Positions 18,950 through 21,483 of a stretch of 21,483 bases of DNA are shown in pieces. The DNA is from a virus, in IMG/VR virus record IMGVR_UViG_3300007735_000468, positions 1 to 21,483 of that record; one strand, 5' to 3'. The first letter of the stretch is position 1. Every line of letters starts with the position of its first letter. The position numbers and the translations under genes were made by a program. The notes beneath the pieces are model-generated. The model was given only the letters and a program-made list of their open reading frames with translations. It was not told the DNA's origin and searched no databases.

Positions 18950-20611
18950 ATGCCATTCGCAACAACCGGGTCGATCTTCGACCGTCAGTCAAACCGCATT
19001 CAGGAAGTTCTCAACAAGTCGATGCGCGTGTTCCTCGCCGGACTCGATCCGGTGTGGCGCGACAACGTCGTCACCAGCCAGGGCATCGGCAACTCCGGCG
19101 ACCTCGGCCGCGACCTCAAGATCACGAAGCTCTTCATGGGCAGCCTCACGGGCGTGATCGAGTCCGGTCAGGGCTTCGGCGACAAGGACCTCTACGGTGA
19201 CACCACCGACGCCCTTGGACCGCTGATGCACACCCAGGCCGCCAACCAGGCGTACCCGAGCCCGCTCGATGGTCCGAACGCCACGGCGTACCGCCTCGCG
19301 ATCCCGATGCGCTCGCTCGTCACCAACCTGATGATCACCCTCGGTGAGAAGCAGGCCGACGCGACCCCGGCGCTCATCGACCAGGTCGTGGCCCCGAAGC
19401 TCACGGCGTTCGCCCGCAACATGGCGCACACCCTGTGCAACTACTGGTACCTCTCGCAGAACGAGTCGTACAAGCTCTGTTCCGTGACCAACGCCACCTC
19501 GGCCCAGGTTTCCGGCGGCATCTACCGGATCACGTTCGAGCCGAACAACTACGCGGTCCACCGCTTCAGCCGTGGTCAGCGCGTCGACCTGCTCTGGAAC
19601 TCCGGCGCGGCGTCGGGTGCCGTCACAGGCATGCGCTTGAACGACACGGCTGACCAGCTCGTGGGCACCACGCTCACGCTCACCGAGTCGAATCGCGGCA
19701 CCCGCATCCAGGTCGTGGTTGAGAACGTCGATCCGCTCACCAACAAGGTGACCCTGATCATCGACTGCGGTGCTGGCGGAAGCCCGACCTCGGTGCTCCG
19801 CAACGACAGCACCACGGCAGGCGTGATCTCGAACATCAACGAGCTCAACAACAACTGCGACGTCGTGTACGCGAACAGCCACCTCGTGAACAACGCGGGT
19901 GGAACGGCCTACACGGGCATCGCGGGCATCAACAGCTGGCTCAAGGCGGGCACCGAAGGCGGCAACCAGACCAAGCTCCTCGGCACCGAGGCGGATTCGA
20001 CCGACTTCATCGACGTTACGGACCGTCCGGAGTTCAAGAGCTTCAAGTACGCGGTCAACGGCGTCCTGACCGAGTACAACCTGAAGCGCTACCTCCAGCG
20101 CGTCCACTCGGCGTTCGAGCCGCTCGGTCACACGATCGACACGCTCATCGCGTCCGAGGGCGTGTGGAGCGCCTACGAGTCGCAGAAGATCGGCCAGTAC
20201 CGGATCGACCGCACCAACCGGGTCGCGTCGATCACGAACGAGGGCCAGCAGGAGGGCTTCACCTTCAGCTTCGAGGGCCACACCTACAAGGGCTACACCT
20301 CGCGGTTCGTCGAGTTGGGCACCCTGTACGGCATCAAGCTCGGTGGCAAGAACTGGAAGAAGTACGTTCCGCCGAGCCCGGCGGGAATGTCCAAGATGAG
20401 CCAGGCGGACGCCTACGTTCCGTTCGAGTTCGTCGCGGGCGCCATCACGGGTACCTCGACCAACCAGCTCCCGATCTACCAGACCGTGAGCAACCAGACG
20501 ATGGTCACCCAGGCCAGCCAGATGCCGGGCCGCATCCGCATGCAGCTCGTCCCCGACCAGGTCAACGGCATGAAGCTCACGGGCATCACCGAAGACCGCG
20601 TCTACATGTGA
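18950..20611 (+). CDS. Major capsid protein, 553 aa
   Basis: This is the shell subunit, expected to have the HK97 fold. Evidence: position after the scaffold, a large beta-rich protein with an N-terminal helical arm (TGSIFDRQSNRIQEVLNKSM), and a central insertion rich in Thr/Asn/Gly (about 180-340, e.g. RLNDTADQLVGTTLTLTESN) that probably forms a surface domain. The C-terminal part contains LKRYLQRVHSAFEPLGHTID and GKNWKKYVPPSPAG. It is longer than a minimal HK97-fold protein (about 300 aa) because of the insertion. AAGGA lies about 8 nt before the ATG. A terminator directly after the stop sets it apart for high expression. Confidence 0.82.
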   Translation: MPFATTGSIFDRQSNRIQEVLNKSMRVFLAGLDPVWRDNVVTSQGIGNSGDLGRDLKITKLFMGSLTGVIESGQGFGDKDLYGDTTDALGPLMHTQAANQAYPSPLDGPNATAYRLAIPMRSLVTNLMITLGEKQADATPALIDQVVAPKLTAFARNMAHTLCNYWYLSQNESYKLCSVTNATSAQVSGGIYRITFEPNNYAVHRFSRGQRVDLLWNSGAASGAVTGMRLNDTADQLVGTTLTLTESNRGTRIQVVVENVDPLTNKVTLIIDCGAGGSPTSVLRNDSTTAGVISNINELNNNCDVVYANSHLVNNAGGTAYTGIAGINSWLKAGTEGGNQTKLLGTEADSTDFIDVTDRPEFKSFKYAVNGVLTEYNLKRYLQRVHSAFEPLGHTIDTLIASEGVWSAYESQKIGQYRIDRTNRVASITNEGQQEGFTFSFEGHTYKGYTSRFVELGTLYGIKLGGKNWKKYVPPSPAGMSKMSQADAYVPFEFVAGAITGTSTNQLPIYQTVSNQTMVTQASQMPGRIRMQLVPDQVNGMKLTGITEDRVYM

Positions 20612-20636
20612 TCTCCGCCTGATCACACGGTACAAT

Positions 20637-20672
20637 GGGGCCACCTCGTAAATGGGGTGGCCCCTATTCTTT
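20637..20672 (+). terminator. Intrinsic terminator after the major capsid gene
   Basis: A perfect 9-bp stem (GGGGCCACC at 20637-20645, GGTGGCCCC at 20656-20664) with a 10-nt loop is followed by TATTCTTT. It lies 26 nt after the capsid stop. TACAAT (20631-20636) immediately upstream resembles a -10 box, but no good -35 is seen at the right distance. Confidence 0.85.
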
Positions 20673-20682
20673 GGAGAGTGCT

Positions 20683-21234
20683 ATGACGATGTCCGACGAC
20701 GAGATCACTGCGGCGCTCATGCTGGGCACCGAGTTCACGCCGGAGAGGTTCGAGCTGGTTCCGCCGTGCCCGTGGCTGGAGTCGCTGCGGCGCAAGACCA
20801 ACCTTCCCAATCTCTTCGTCTACCGTCATCGCAAGACGGGGAAGTTCGGGCTGGCCCAGTGGACCGTCAAGCCGAAGACGTTCGGGCAGGGCGTGGCGGC
20901 GGCCACCGAGATCTGCCTGTTCTCCGCGCCTCCCGGCGACAATCCGGACGATCTGCCGGACATGGAGTGGCTGATGTGGCGCTGCAGGCCGGAGCACGAG
21001 ATGGTCGACGAGATGCGACGCAATCGGCTGAACAAGATCAGCGAACGCCAGCTGGCCCTCCTGGAGCGCAAGGAGGTGCTGGACGACATGGAGAAGGTGC
21101 TTCGGAAGCGCAAGCTGGACGAGGCCGCCGACAATCTGAGTCTTGAGGACGTGCCGGACGACGGGCCGGAGCTGGATCAGATGCGGGAGCTCCTGCGCTG
21201 GGCCATGAACGAGAAGATCATCTCAACAGGCTGA
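20683..21234 (+). CDS. Hypothetical protein, 183 aa, post-capsid
   Basis: Unrecognised. The N-terminal half is compact with a short basic/aromatic motif (NLFVYRHRKTGKFGLAQWTV, about 43-62) and WLMWRCRPEHEMVDEMRRNR near 95-114. The C-terminal half is a charged coiled-coil (about 115-150) and an acidic tail. GGAGA lies 5 nt before the ATG at 20683; a second ATG six bases later is possible. It lies between the capsid gene and the connector, where head-completion or decoration-related proteins are often encoded; that is inference only. Confidence 0.7.
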   Translation: MTMSDDEITAALMLGTEFTPERFELVPPCPWLESLRRKTNLPNLFVYRHRKTGKFGLAQWTVKPKTFGQGVAAATEICLFSAPPGDNPDDLPDMEWLMWRCRPEHEMVDEMRRNRLNKISERQLALLERKEVLDDMEKVLRKRKLDEAADNLSLEDVPDDGPELDQMRELLRWAMNEKIISTG

Positions 21235-21237
21235 ACC

Positions 21238-21483
21238 ATGCACTCATCCGGATCCATCATCAAGACGTACTGCGAGAAGGTCCGCCACTACCTGGACGAC
21301 CCCGATCTCGACACGAAGTACGACGACAACTACCTGGTCCGGTTCTTCCTGTCGAGCGCGATGACCGACGTCGTCTCGCGCGTCTCGATGATGTCCGACG
21401 CCCAGATCGTGATGCCCCTGACGCTCACCGTCGCGGCGGGCACCCAGTACTACCGACTTCCGCCGATGGTCCGGCAGGTCCTG
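21238..21483 (+). CDS. Partial head-tail connector-like protein (82 codons visible)
   Basis: An ATG three bases after the previous stop opens a frame that runs off the window. It begins MHSSGSIIKTYCEKVRHYLD and continues with KYDDNYLVRFFLSSAMTDVV, a Ser/Met-rich helix, and a beta segment QYYRLPPMVRQV. N-terminal helix bundles of this kind after the capsid gene occur in gp6-like head-tail connectors of podovirus-type phages. The position and helical pattern support this, but the gene is incomplete and no signature motif is seen. Confidence 0.6.
   Translation, partial: MHSSGSIIKTYCEKVRHYLDDPDLDTKYDDNYLVRFFLSSAMTDVVSRVSMMSDAQIVMPLTLTVAAGTQYYRLPPMVRQVL

Noticed and set aside
18989-20644. 551-aa open frame antisense to the capsid gene
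   Set aside because: Same shadow signature; it even runs through the capsid terminator and has no ribosome binding site.
1-21483. CRISPR array, tRNA genes or integrase
   Set aside because: No spaced direct repeats of array type, no cloverleaf-like segment and no recombinase motif were found. The Csx16-like gene is not accompanied by other cas-like genes.

Overview
The window is one stretch of a tailed double-stranded DNA bacteriophage genome (Caudoviricetes). The evidence is a packaging and head module in standard order: large terminase, portal, acidic scaffold, major capsid protein, then a head-tail connector running off the right edge. Genes are dense, often share ATGA or TAATG junctions, and the DNA is GC-rich. 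I see no integrase, repressor, tRNA, rRNA or insertion sequence. The host cannot be named from sequence alone. Several short proteins resemble small hypotheticals common in environmental phages.

Layout. (1) From 1 to 4401, twelve leftward genes, including a partial one at the edge, form an early or accessory arm. Most are unrecognised. Exceptions are a DUF932-like protein (140-955), a zinc-ribbon-like protein (1969-2220) and a Csx16-like protein (3570-3935) that may degrade the cyclic oligoadenylate signal of type III CRISPR immunity. Five intrinsic terminators lie between genes, followed by short leaders and a recurring GGAGAC-type ribosome binding site. (2) From 4402 to 4867 lies the only large noncoding region. 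It holds three CCGATAAC repeats, a small inverted repeat, a 30-nt pyrimidine run beside a purine- and AT-rich tract, and a leader stem that buries a ribosome binding site. (3) A leftward SF3 (D5/P4-type) helicase occupies 4868-6295. (4) The 28-bp gap at 6296-6323 is the divergence point. (5) From 6324 to 13708 run rightward genes: a large Pro/Ala-rich protein, a possible HTH protein, two AT-richer paralogues, a run of tiny Lys-rich proteins (DUF6321-like and DUF5872-like among them) and several unknowns. (6) From 13708 to 21483 is the packaging and capsid module, with a terminator after the capsid gene.

The most unusual feature is an asymmetric 10-mer, CAGTGGGGGT. It occurs exactly 12 times, on both strands, in different reading frames and encoding different residues. 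Well under one copy is expected by chance, so it looks like a DNA-level signal (binding, recombination, replication or packaging) imposed across the phage genome.
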